From positions 1-11,950 of the forward strand of contig JBILVQ010000083.1 in NCBI GenBank assembly GCA_044370375.1: a DNA stretch of 11,950 nt, in the 5' to 3' direction. The notes beneath the pieces were generated by a model. That model saw only the letters and a list, made by a program, of their open reading frames with translations. It made no database searches and had not been told where the DNA came from. Made by a program: the position numbers and the translations under genes. This DNA comes from JBILVQ01 sp044370375. GTDB lineage: Bacteria > Bacteroidota > Bacteroidia > UBA4408. This document shows positions 1-7,209 of this stretch, piece after piece; the stretch's first letter is position 1, and each line of letters opens with the position of its first letter.

Positions 1-1257
1 TGCCTGGGTAAAAACCCCAACAGCTTCATCAAATTTCTTTTCCTTTAACAGTCCATCACCCTGCTTCATCAAAGCATCAAATTCGGCTTTCTTTTTCTCA
101 AGTTCTTCTTTGCTTTTCTGGGCGTCCTCTTCAGCTTTCTTCGCATCTTGAGCAGTTTTTATTTTTGCGTTGGCAGCAGGGTCATCTACTTTTAGGGCCA
201 GAGCGGTATTGTAAAAACCAATTGCTTCGTCAAATTTCTTGGCCGCCAATTTTTCATCTCCCTGTTTGATGTTTTTATCGAATTCGGCTTTCTTTTTTTC
301 AAACTCTTCCTTGTTTTTTGCCGCCTCAGCATCTGCCTTTGCTTTCTGTGCCTCTGCTATTTTCGCATTGGCAGCAGCATCATCCACTTTCATATTCAAT
401 GCTTGGGTATAAATCCCAACCGCCTCATCGAATTTTTTCGCTTTAACCAATTCATCACCCTGTTTAATTACCTTGTCGAATTCCGCCCTTTTCTTTTCTG
501 CTTCCTCTTTGTTCTTCAAAGCCTCTTCATCGGCCTTGGCCTTTTGCGCTGCGGCAATTCGTGCATTGGCGGTAGCATCGTCCACCTTCATGGCTAATGC
601 CTGATTATAAGCTGCAACGGCCTCGTCAAATTTCTTGCCCTTCAGTACATCATCCCCTTGCTTTATTAACTTGTCAAACTCTGCTTTCTTTTTGGCAGCT
701 TCTTCCTTACTCTTATTGGCCTCTTCATCGGCCTTTGCTTTTTGAGCCTCGGCAATTTTGGCATTGGCGGTTGGATTATCAACATTCAATTTGAGCGCTT
801 GGTTATAGGTAGCCACAGCCTCATCAAATTTCTTGTCTTTTAATTGACCATCGCCCTGTTTGATGAGTGCATCAAACTCCGCCTTCTTTTTGGCTTGCTC
901 TTCTTTGTTTTTGTTTGCTTCTTCTTCAGCTTTTTTTGCGTCCTGGGCAGCCTTGATTTTAGCGTTGGCCGTGGCATCATCTACCTTTAAGGCAAGAGCC
1001 TGATTGTAGGAAGTAATGGCCTCATCAAACTTTTTAGCGGGCATTTTTTCATCCCCCTGCTTTATTAATTTATCAAACTCTGCCTTTTTGTTTTTCCCTT
1101 CCTCCGCCTCTTTGGCTTTTTGAGCTGCCTCAAGTTTTGCTTTGGCTTTTTCATCATCTACCTTTAATGCAAGCGCTTCCGTAAAAGATGTTATCGCATT
1201 GTCGAATTTCTTGCCTGTAACCGCAGCATCACCCTGTTGAATCAATTTATCAAATTC
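1..1257 (-). repeat. In-frame tandem repeats, period 198-201 bp, seven units (last one cut)
   Basis: The conserved Glu-Phe-Asp anchor codons end at 1249, 1072, 871, 673, 475, 277 and 76. The spacings are therefore 177, 201, 198, 198, 198 and 201 bp. All are multiples of three, so the frame is kept. The first unit is about eight codons short, in its charged helix. Units have diverged at the nucleotide level but keep anchor positions, which fits old duplication under protein-level selection rather than a fresh expansion. Confidence 0.85.
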
Positions 1258-1827
1258 TGCCTTCCGCTTGGCCTGTGCCTCCATTTCCTTTTCAAGGTCC
1301 ATTTGTAATTGGGCCAACTGAGCACGAATTGCCTTGGTATAGGCCTCATCGTAATCAAAATTATTTTTGGACTGGACATAAAAAATTTTACCGATAGGTT
1401 CTTTTAGAACAGAAACATCCAAACCGGGAGCTTCTTTGAACAAAGTAACCTCCATTTTAAAGGGCATAAAGTCTCTTTCATCCTCGGTATTAGGGACATT
1501 CTTGGTAGAAATACTGATAATCTTGGTAACATACCCCCCCGCCTTTGTAATTTTTATCAAATAATCGGCATTGGGCTCTAGACTGTATTTAAATGCACCT
1601 GCGGATGAGGTAAACAGACTAGCCGCTTCGGTACCATTTTTAAATATTTTAACACTTGCAGCCTCTAGTTTTTTTCCATTCTCCTCTACTTTCCCATCAA
1701 TATCCAACTTCCATTTGGACTGTGCCATTGCAAAAAGAGGCAACAAAAAAACCCATAGAAATAAACTTACGGAGGTGAGTCTGGAAGGATTCGTTGTATT
1801 TAAACTATATTTGGCCTTTAAGTGCAT
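1..1827 (-). CDS. Exported protein with N-terminal beta domain and tandem TPR/coiled-coil repeats (3' end beyond window)
   Basis: Open for 609 codons from ATG at 1827 to the left edge, so the C-terminus is missing. An in-frame TAA lies just upstream, which limits the start. Residues 1-35 form a signal peptide with a long basic n-region, a hydrophobic core (VSLFLWVFLLPLF) and an AMA-Q cleavage site. Residues about 38-130 resemble a carboxypeptidase-regulatory-like beta sandwich (K.LDIDGKV, SAGAFKYSLEPNADY, ITKAGGYVTK). A linker containing DYDEAYTKAIRAQLAQLQ follows. From residue 190 at least seven repeats each carry EFD.LI.QGD, KKFDEA...Y..AL.LKVDD and A.AKI..AQ.AK, then a Lys/Glu/Ala-rich charged helix. 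The QGD-to-DD part looks like a TPR hairpin and the charged part like a coiled coil. The gene is divergent from the FAD oxidase. Role unknown; I infer a periplasmic or outer-membrane-associated scaffold. A C-terminal anchoring domain may lie outside the window. Confidence 0.85.
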   Translation of the reverse strand, partial: MHLKAKYSLNTTNPSRLTSVSLFLWVFLLPLFAMAQSKWKLDIDGKVEENGKKLEAASVKIFKNGTEAASLFTSSAGAFKYSLEPNADYLIKITKAGGYVTKIISISTKNVPNTEDERDFMPFKMEVTLFKEAPGLDVSVLKEPIGKIFYVQSKNNFDYDEAYTKAIRAQLAQLQMDLEKEMEAQAKRKAEFDKLIQQGDAAVTGKKFDNAITSFTEALALKVDDEKAKAKLEAAQKAKEAEEGKNKKAEFDKLIKQGDEKMPAKKFDEAITSYNQALALKVDDATANAKIKAAQDAKKAEEEANKNKEEQAKKKAEFDALIKQGDGQLKDKKFDEAVATYNQALKLNVDNPTANAKIAEAQKAKADEEANKSKEEAAKKKAEFDKLIKQGDDVLKGKKFDEAVAAYNQALAMKVDDATANARIAAAQKAKADEEALKNKEEAEKKRAEFDKVIKQGDELVKAKKFDEAVGIYTQALNMKVDDAAANAKIAEAQKAKADAEAAKNKEEFEKKKAEFDKNIKQGDEKLAAKKFDEAIGFYNTALALKVDDPAANAKIKTAQDAKKAEEDAQKSKEELEKKKAEFDALMKQGDGLLKEKKFDEAVGVFTQA

Positions 1828-1844
1828 CAATGGAATTGGGGCTC

Positions 1845-1879
1845 CAAATTAAGGCTAACCATCCAACGATGGAAACAAA
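1845..1879 (-). promoter_or_regulatory. Possible promoter for the repeat protein, in the 79-bp divergent spacer
   Basis: Read on the minus strand, TTAATTTG (1852-1845) matches five of the six fixed positions of the Bacteroidota -7 element TAnnTTTG and ends 17 bases before the ATG at 1827. That is close to the 16-base spacing of the better element at 10391. A TTTG (1879-1876) lies 23 bases further upstream, slightly far for the usual -33 element. It belongs to the palindrome CAAATTTG (1876-1883), which on the plus strand is also a five-of-six -7 match upstream of the oxidase start. The evidence is sequence resemblance only. Confidence 0.25.
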
Positions 1880-1906
1880 TTTGAAAAAAAATATCAGGCT
1901 TTAGTT

Positions 1907-3052
1907 GTGGAAACAATTTGGCAAAGAAGTTTTTGGGAAATTGAAAGATATTTTCATGACACAGAATTGTTGGTGATTGGTTCAGGTATTGTGGGTTTAT
2001 CCGCTGCCTTGCAATATAGAAAAAAAAGACCGAATGCCAAAATTCTGGTGCTTGACCAAGGCATTTTGCCCTATGGCGCCAGCACAAGAAATGCTGGTTT
2101 TGCTTGTATTGGCAGCGTTACCGAACTTCTTTCCGATTTCGAGATTTCGGGGCCTGAAAAAGTCATCAGTTTAATTAGCCTCAGAAACAAAGGCCTCAAA
2201 GCCTTGTTTCGTAACCTGGGCAAAACGAGCTGTGATTATAACCCTGTTGGTGGATTTGAGCTTCTTCAGGACGAGGAAACCGCTGAAAAATGCAACCAAA
2301 TTTTACCTTTTCTAAACCGTGAGCTAAGAAAGGTTACCCAACTCAAAGAAACTTTTTGCTGGCCAAGCCCCAAGCAATTAAAATCTTTTGGATTTCAAGG
2401 TGTCCATAAACTACTGCTCAACAAGGCCGAGGGCCACCTTCATACTGGTAAAATGATGGATTCCTTGTTGCTAAAAGTCCAAAATAAAGGAATCCGGACC
2501 CTTTTTAATACCGAAGTTCTTGGATTCGAAAAAAACAAGAGGGGCTGGGAAGTGGAGACCAATCACGGCTTTTCATTTGAAACAAATAAAATTCTGATTT
2601 GTACCAACGGCTTCGCGAAAAAATTGATCCCCCAACTCGATGTAAAACCAGCAAGAGCGCAAGTGTTAATTACCGAAAGAATTCCTGATTTACCTTTTAA
2701 AGGCACCTTCCACCTCGAAGAGGGCTTTTATTATTTCCGAGATTTAGACCAAAGAATTTTATTGGGCGGAGGAAGAAATCTTGATTTTGAAACAGAAACC
2801 ACCACCGATTTCAATCTTACACCCCTTATTCAACAAAAGCTGGAGCAATTATTAGAACAGATCATTCTACCCGGCAAAAAGATAAAAATCGAACATCGGT
2901 GGTCAGGAATCATGGGTGTAGGCAGCGAAAAACTTCCTATCATTCAGTCATTGGATTACCACCTGGCATGCGCTGTAAGAATGGGTGGCATGGGGGTGGC
3001 CATTGGTACCCTGGCGGGGGAAATGGGTGCGGATATTCTTTTGGAAAATTAA
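1907..3052 (+). CDS. FAD-dependent oxidoreductase of the D-amino-acid oxidase (DAO) family
   Basis: A 381-residue flavoprotein. LLVIGSGIVGLSAAL (residues 21-35) is the dinucleotide-binding Rossmann motif with GxGxxG at G25, G27 and G30; D50 at the end of the second strand would bind the ADP ribose. GASTRNAGFACIGS (57-70) is the FAD-contacting segment typical of DAO/glycine-oxidase-like enzymes. The C-terminal GGMGVAIGTLAGEMGADIL is the matching flavin-side glycine-rich segment, preceded by RWSGIMGVGSEKLPII. Length fits the family. Such enzymes oxidise amines or amino acids, often with release of hydrogen peroxide, and there is no signal peptide, so it is probably cytoplasmic. The substrate cannot be read from sequence. 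The start is GTG: no in-frame ATG lies between the upstream TAA (1856-1858) and the Rossmann motif, and the WQRSFWEIERYF lead-in looks like a normal N-terminus. It converges on the protease gene. Confidence 0.88.
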   Translation: METIWQRSFWEIERYFHDTELLVIGSGIVGLSAALQYRKKRPNAKILVLDQGILPYGASTRNAGFACIGSVTELLSDFEISGPEKVISLISLRNKGLKALFRNLGKTSCDYNPVGGFELLQDEETAEKCNQILPFLNRELRKVTQLKETFCWPSPKQLKSFGFQGVHKLLLNKAEGHLHTGKMMDSLLLKVQNKGIRTLFNTEVLGFEKNKRGWEVETNHGFSFETNKILICTNGFAKKLIPQLDVKPARAQVLITERIPDLPFKGTFHLEEGFYYFRDLDQRILLGGGRNLDFETETTTDFNLTPLIQQKLEQLLEQIILPGKKIKIEHRWSGIMGVGSEKLPIIQSLDYHLACAVRMGGMGVAIGTLAGEMGADILLEN

Positions 3053-6027
3053 CGAAGCTTCACCATTTTTTGGTGTTTGCTTTCCCCACTTTCTGTATTG
3101 ATTTGCACCATATAAACACCCGGTCTCAAATGGTTTATAGAAGAAATCGTATTTTTTCCGTTTACCACAAGCAATGATTGAGCAGATACCAAGGCTCCGT
3201 TAACGCTGAATATTTTTATTTGAGCTCGAGCACTTTCCAAACCGGCCCATTCCAATACCAAATTTTCATCGGCAAAATAAAGGAAAGAGGCCGACAAGTC
3301 CCTGTCCATCATACCAAGGCATGAGGTGATTTCAATTTGCACTGAATCTAGCGCAAAACAACCATCTACCGAGATTCCCCTCACCCAAACATCATACAAA
3401 CCTGCTGTTTGACCATTAAGAATGACCGAGTTTTGCAACAATTCTGGAAATAAGCCATTCGAATTCCATGTGTAAGTTAGCGCCCCGCTTGCGGTTAAGA
3501 TCATGGAGTCGCCCAAACACAAAAGGGTATCGGCTATGCCGCCTAAAATTTGCGTGGCCGGTAAGGGATTGACCGTAATAAAATTATTTTGATTTGCCGT
3601 GGAACTGTTGCTGCCATTGGCCGCTGTAAGACTCACGTTAAAATTTCCAGCATTGGGATATACCACCGAAACATTCTGCAAATTACTTACCGCAGGATTT
3701 CCTCCGGTGAAGGTCCATTGAAAATTATTGGCTGAACTTCCTGTATATGAAAAATTAATCATTGTTCCGGGACAAATTTCCTGGTTATCGGCTGTAAAGG
3801 TTACCGTTGGAGCAGCTTGTACAGCCGGTAGTCCCTTCACATTAACATTATCTAAATAGACATTGTTACCATATTGATTAAAGGTCTGAAACTGAACCAC
3901 AACACTTGGGTTCCCAATAAAGTCTGTTAAATCAACATAATAGCATCCGTTTTGCGTGTTCAAACTATCACACCAAAAATTCTGCAGGTCTGCCTCAAAA
4001 TAAGTAGCGGTTGTGTCATCCGATGTTGGCCATTCTAATCCCGGCCCGGGCATAGCAAAAACCCTGTGGGGAAAACTCATTCCGCAATCAGTACTCACCA
4101 TCACGAGCAAACTATCGAAGGGTCGATTGTAGTTTTTTTGGTAGGCCGCATCAAAACTCAACCATGCGGAATCTAGTCCGGATAAATTAAAGGGCGGGCT
4201 TATCAACCCGTCTCTTTGACCAATGTTTTGATCATTGAATAGATTGATGAAGGCAGAGCGCTCCAAATTACCTTGAACAAAAAATTCTTTCATCGTCCAT
4301 CCTACCAATCCATCGTTATTAGCCATTCGCCACAAATCAACGGAAGCAGAGGTGTCAGAAAAATTTTCAAAAAACGGAAGCGGTAATCCGGCGGTAAGAA
4401 TGGTAAATTTTTGAATCAGGGTATCATTGAACAAATTCCAATCGATAATACCATTGGGCCAAGATACATAGGCCGTAATGGTATGCTCTCCTGAACCAAG
4501 TCCCTGTGCAGGTAGTGCATAAGTAAAAGCGGAATCATAAGGGAGAGAAACATTCAAGTCAACCAACTGAAATGGCTGATTATCAATTGAGTATCTTAAT
4601 TTAAATTGAGTAATGGTATCAGTACCTGCATTGCGTATCTTTAGGTGCGGCTCCACCAATCCCGAACAGGCATAGCGATTTGGATAAACCAATGAATCAA
4701 TGGCCAAATCGATTTGGTTTCTGGTTGCAGAAACACAGCTCATGGCCAAATAGGCATTAATTCTTCCTGCTCCCAATTGACCTACCAAAAAGGGATTCAT
4801 AAAATCAATGTTATCAGCGGAACTTCTGATGCAATGTTCTATCTGGGTGGTGGTTAGCATGGGATTAAAGGACTTCATCAAGGCGGCCATACCTGCTACC
4901 AGAGGCGATGCCATGGAGGTTCCGGTTAAAAGGCCATAAGTATTACCCGGCTTGGTGCTGTAAATATTGATACCCGGAGCAGCAATATCAATCCATGGTC
5001 CACGGTTAGAATTAAAAGTAACCACATCATTTGGTCCTGTGGCTGCTACACTAAAAACATAATCATATCCTGCCGGATAATTTACGGTAACATTTCCATC
5101 ATTGCCGGAGGCGGATACCACAAAGCAATTCAAATTATGGGCATAGTACAAAACATTTTGTTCGGTAGCAGAATAGGCCGGTCCGCCCCACGACAAATTG
5201 ATAACATCCGCTGCATTATCCGCAGCATATACGATTGATTCGTAGCCATGAGATACATACAGATTTGAATTGGTAGCCTTAACGGGCATTAGTTTTGCAT
5301 TATAGCCGATAGAAGCAATGCCGGTTGTATTGTTGGTTACGGCCGAAGCTATGCCTGATACATGGGTTCCGTGTTCCCAGGAAAGGGATTGCGGATTGGG
5401 ATCATTGTCGCCTTGTCCGAAATCCCATCCATTGAGGTCATCGGCAAAAAAATTCCCATCATCATCCAAGCCGTTGCCGGGTATTTCTCCGGGATTAACC
5501 CAAACATTGGCCGCTATATCCGGATGGGAAATATCCATGCCATCATCCACAATGGCAATTTTTACATTCGAACCGGGTGTAACATAACTCCATGCCAAAA
5601 GAGAATTAATTTTGAATAAACTCCATTGTTGACTGATGTTGTAATCCGTATCGTTGGGAGCTGCGAAATAAAACCTTTTTAAAGGGACTTTTTCAGCATA
5701 TTCCAAGTTAGACAACTTAGCAAGATAACTTAGCGCCCGATCAACATCCAGGTGATTTTGCAAAGAAATTTTAACAATATTTTCTAGGCCCTGATGTTTG
5801 GCAAAGCTAAAAGGCCTTCGCATAGCGGCAACCGGGAATAATTTTCCAAAATCTCCTAGAGCACTTGCGGCCATCAAGGAGTCGGTGGAAACTGAACCCG
5901 TAAATGCCAAGCTTCCCTTTTTGAAACTCAAATAAAGATTACCATCCTCATAAAAGGGAGAAACCTGCTGTGCCTTTAAACTTAACACCAGCAATTGAAA
6001 AATACATATTGCGAAAACTTTGCGCAT
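3049..6027 (-). CDS. Secreted S8 subtilisin-like protease with T9SS-type C-terminal domain
   Basis: Counting from ATG at 6027 (992 aa; a GTG two codons upstream is the alternative), residues 1-19 are a signal peptide (MRKVFAICIFQLLVLSLKA). A propeptide-like region runs to about 125. The catalytic domain (about 135-430) shows all S8 elements: Asp161 in IVDDGMD, His219 in HGTHVSG, oxyanion Asn309 in SASGNDG and Ser371 in GTSMASP. It is followed by a CARDB-like segment (RNAGTDTITQFKLRYSIDN), a jelly-roll or MAM-like region with SPPFNLSGLDSAWLSFDAA, a PKD-like domain (FQWTFTGGNPA, YPNAGNFNVSLTAANG) and a second Ig-like module. The last 70 or so residues (LVLEWAGL, IKIFSVNG, LRPGVYMVQI, KMVKLR) match the type A T9SS sorting domain, so outer-membrane secretion and surface release or attachment are expected. 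It lies 20 bp downstream of the M42 gene, probably in one transcript. The triad is intact, so I expect an active protease; the substrate is unknown. Confidence 0.93.
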   Translation of the reverse strand: MRKVFAICIFQLLVLSLKAQQVSPFYEDGNLYLSFKKGSLAFTGSVSTDSLMAASALGDFGKLFPVAAMRRPFSFAKHQGLENIVKISLQNHLDVDRALSYLAKLSNLEYAEKVPLKRFYFAAPNDTDYNISQQWSLFKINSLLAWSYVTPGSNVKIAIVDDGMDISHPDIAANVWVNPGEIPGNGLDDDGNFFADDLNGWDFGQGDNDPNPQSLSWEHGTHVSGIASAVTNNTTGIASIGYNAKLMPVKATNSNLYVSHGYESIVYAADNAADVINLSWGGPAYSATEQNVLYYAHNLNCFVVSASGNDGNVTVNYPAGYDYVFSVAATGPNDVVTFNSNRGPWIDIAAPGINIYSTKPGNTYGLLTGTSMASPLVAGMAALMKSFNPMLTTTQIEHCIRSSADNIDFMNPFLVGQLGAGRINAYLAMSCVSATRNQIDLAIDSLVYPNRYACSGLVEPHLKIRNAGTDTITQFKLRYSIDNQPFQLVDLNVSLPYDSAFTYALPAQGLGSGEHTITAYVSWPNGIIDWNLFNDTLIQKFTILTAGLPLPFFENFSDTSASVDLWRMANNDGLVGWTMKEFFVQGNLERSAFINLFNDQNIGQRDGLISPPFNLSGLDSAWLSFDAAYQKNYNRPFDSLLVMVSTDCGMSFPHRVFAMPGPGLEWPTSDDTTATYFEADLQNFWCDSLNTQNGCYYVDLTDFIGNPSVVVQFQTFNQYGNNVYLDNVNVKGLPAVQAAPTVTFTADNQEICPGTMINFSYTGSSANNFQWTFTGGNPAVSNLQNVSVVYPNAGNFNVSLTAANGSNSSTANQNNFITVNPLPATQILGGIADTLLCLGDSMILTASGALTYTWNSNGLFPELLQNSVILNGQTAGLYDVWVRGISVDGCFALDSVQIEITSCLGMMDRDLSASFLYFADENLVLEWAGLESARAQIKIFSVNGALVSAQSLLVVNGKNTISSINHLRPGVYMVQINTESGESKHQKMVKLR

Positions 6028-6047
6028 AAGCACCCTTTTTTATTTGG

Positions 6048-7136
6048 CTAAAGGTAATTAAAATTTTGACCCGATTTAACGGCACACACCGATTCAAAAA
6101 TGAGCTTGATAACATTTTCAACATCGTCACGATGCACAGATTCAACTGTAGTATGCATGTAGCGCAATGGCAATGAAATTAGGGCAGAAGGAATTCCACC
6201 CATCGCATAAGCAAAAGCATCGGTATCGGTGCCGGTAGCCCTGGATGCTGCTGTCCGCTGGAAAGGAATCTCCGCTTTTTCTGCCATATGAATAATATTA
6301 TTCAGTAATTTATTGTGCACAGCAGGACCGTAAGTAAGCACCGGCCCCTTACCGCAGGCAAGGTCACCATTCATTTGTTTGTTCATCATGGGCGTTTGCG
6401 TATCATGAATTACATCAGTAATGATAGCCATGTCGGGCTTTATTCTTTGTACAATCATTTCTGCACCGCGCAATCCAACCTCCTCCTGCACCGAGTTGGT
6501 AATGTACAACCCGAAATTCAATTTCACTTTCTTTTCTTTTAATAATCTCGCAACTTCAGCAATCATAAAGCCTCCTACCCTGTTATCGAGCGCCCGGCCT
6601 ACGTAAAAATTTTCATTCAAAACAAAAAACTCATCGTCAAAAGTCACTACACAACCTACATGAACCCCTAGTTTTTCAACAGCATCGCGTGAGGAGCAAC
6701 CACAATCAAGGAAAATATTTTTCAGCGATGGAGCTTCTTCGCGCGCTGCATCACGGGTGTGAATAGCCGGCCAGCCAAATACGGCCTTCACAATTCCCTT
6801 GGGCGTGTGAATGTTCACCCGCTTAGAAGGTGCTATTTGGTGATCGGAGCCGCCATTCCTTTTTAAATAAATAAATCCATCGTTGGTGATGTAATTTACA
6901 AACCATGAAATTTCATCCGCATGGGCCTCAATGACCACTTTATATGGAGCTTCAGGATTGATCACCCCAACCAAAGACCCGTATGGATCCGTCATAAACG
7001 TGTCAACATAAGGTTCCAAATACTTTTTCCAAATTTTTTGCCCAGGCGATTCAAAGCCTGTTGGTGATGGATTATTCAGGTATTCGGTAAGAAAACGCAG
7101 AGATTTTTCGTTAAGAATTGATTTTTTCTTGGCCAT
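6048..7136 (-). CDS. M42 family metallopeptidase (glutamyl aminopeptidase / endoglucanase-like)
   Basis: A 362-residue protein of the usual M42 length with no signal peptide, so cytosolic. M42 enzymes are two-metal aminopeptidases that form large tetrahedral assemblies trimming short peptides. The conserved residues are all visible: His72 and Asp74 in EAHADE, bridging Asp184 in RALDNRVGG, Glu218/Glu219 (catalytic base and ligand) in VQEEVGLRGA, Asp241 in ITDV, and His328 in RYMHTTVE. PSPTGFES near the N-terminus and TGTDTDAFAYAMGGIPSALISLPLRYMH near the C-terminus are family signatures. Specificity within the family (Glu/Asp, Leu or Lys) cannot be told by eye. Older annotations call such proteins endoglucanase M, which is misleading. 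It is the first gene of a minus-strand pair with the secreted subtilase; the two may act on peptides at different cellular locations, but that link is inference. Confidence 0.95.
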   Translation of the reverse strand: MAKKKSILNEKSLRFLTEYLNNPSPTGFESPGQKIWKKYLEPYVDTFMTDPYGSLVGVINPEAPYKVVIEAHADEISWFVNYITNDGFIYLKRNGGSDHQIAPSKRVNIHTPKGIVKAVFGWPAIHTRDAAREEAPSLKNIFLDCGCSSRDAVEKLGVHVGCVVTFDDEFFVLNENFYVGRALDNRVGGFMIAEVARLLKEKKVKLNFGLYITNSVQEEVGLRGAEMIVQRIKPDMAIITDVIHDTQTPMMNKQMNGDLACGKGPVLTYGPAVHNKLLNNIIHMAEKAEIPFQRTAASRATGTDTDAFAYAMGGIPSALISLPLRYMHTTVESVHRDDVENVIKLIFESVCAVKSGQNFNYL

Positions 7137-7154
7137 TTTGTTGTAAATAAGTTA

Positions 7155-7180
7155 TTGCAAAATAAAGTTTTTTACTTTTG
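7155..7180 (+). promoter_or_regulatory. Bacteroidota-type promoter for the TPR / PorE-like unit
   Basis: TACTTTTG at 7173-7180 is an exact match to the TAnnTTTG -7 element and ends 29 bases before the ATG at 7210. A TTG at 7155-7157 could be the -33 element, although the 15-base spacer is shorter than the usual 17-23. Transcription would start near 7187, giving a leader of about 20 bases. The site lies in the 73-bp divergent spacer shared with the M42 gene. Confidence 0.5.
7158..7165 (-). promoter_or_regulatory. Weak candidate -7 element for the M42-protease unit
   Basis: On the minus strand TTATTTTG matches TAnnTTTG at five of six fixed positions and ends 21 bases before the M42 ATG at 7136. 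I see no -33 element at a good distance. It overlaps the plus-strand promoter region, so if both are real the two directions would compete for polymerase. Confidence 0.22.
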
Positions 7181-7209
7181 AGAAGATTCTAAAATCAAAA
7201 CTATTTGTC

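Noticed and set aside
403..794. Two consecutive short plus-strand open frames of about 65 codons.
   Set aside because: They lie opposite the repeat-protein gene, are spaced by its 198-bp repeat period and encode low-information sequence; they are antisense shadows.
1..1257. Regular 198-201-bp repetition, considered as a non-coding array such as CRISPR.
   Set aside because: Every interval is a multiple of three, the frame is open throughout and conservation is at protein level. It is a coding repeat.
1534..1542. A C-tract (G on the coding strand) in the repeat-protein gene, considered as a phase-variation tract.
   Set aside because: At about seven bases it is short, the frame is intact across it and the encoded Ala-Gly-Gly-Tyr fits the beta domain.
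5318..5619. Overlapping plus-strand open frames inside the protease gene.
   Set aside because: They oppose the catalytic domain (His and Asp regions) of an intact subtilase and have no independent support.
6028..6033. GTG two codons upstream as the start of the secreted protease.
   Set aside because: The ATG at 6027 gives a cleaner signal peptide (MRKVF) and is the stronger start codon; the protein is otherwise the same.
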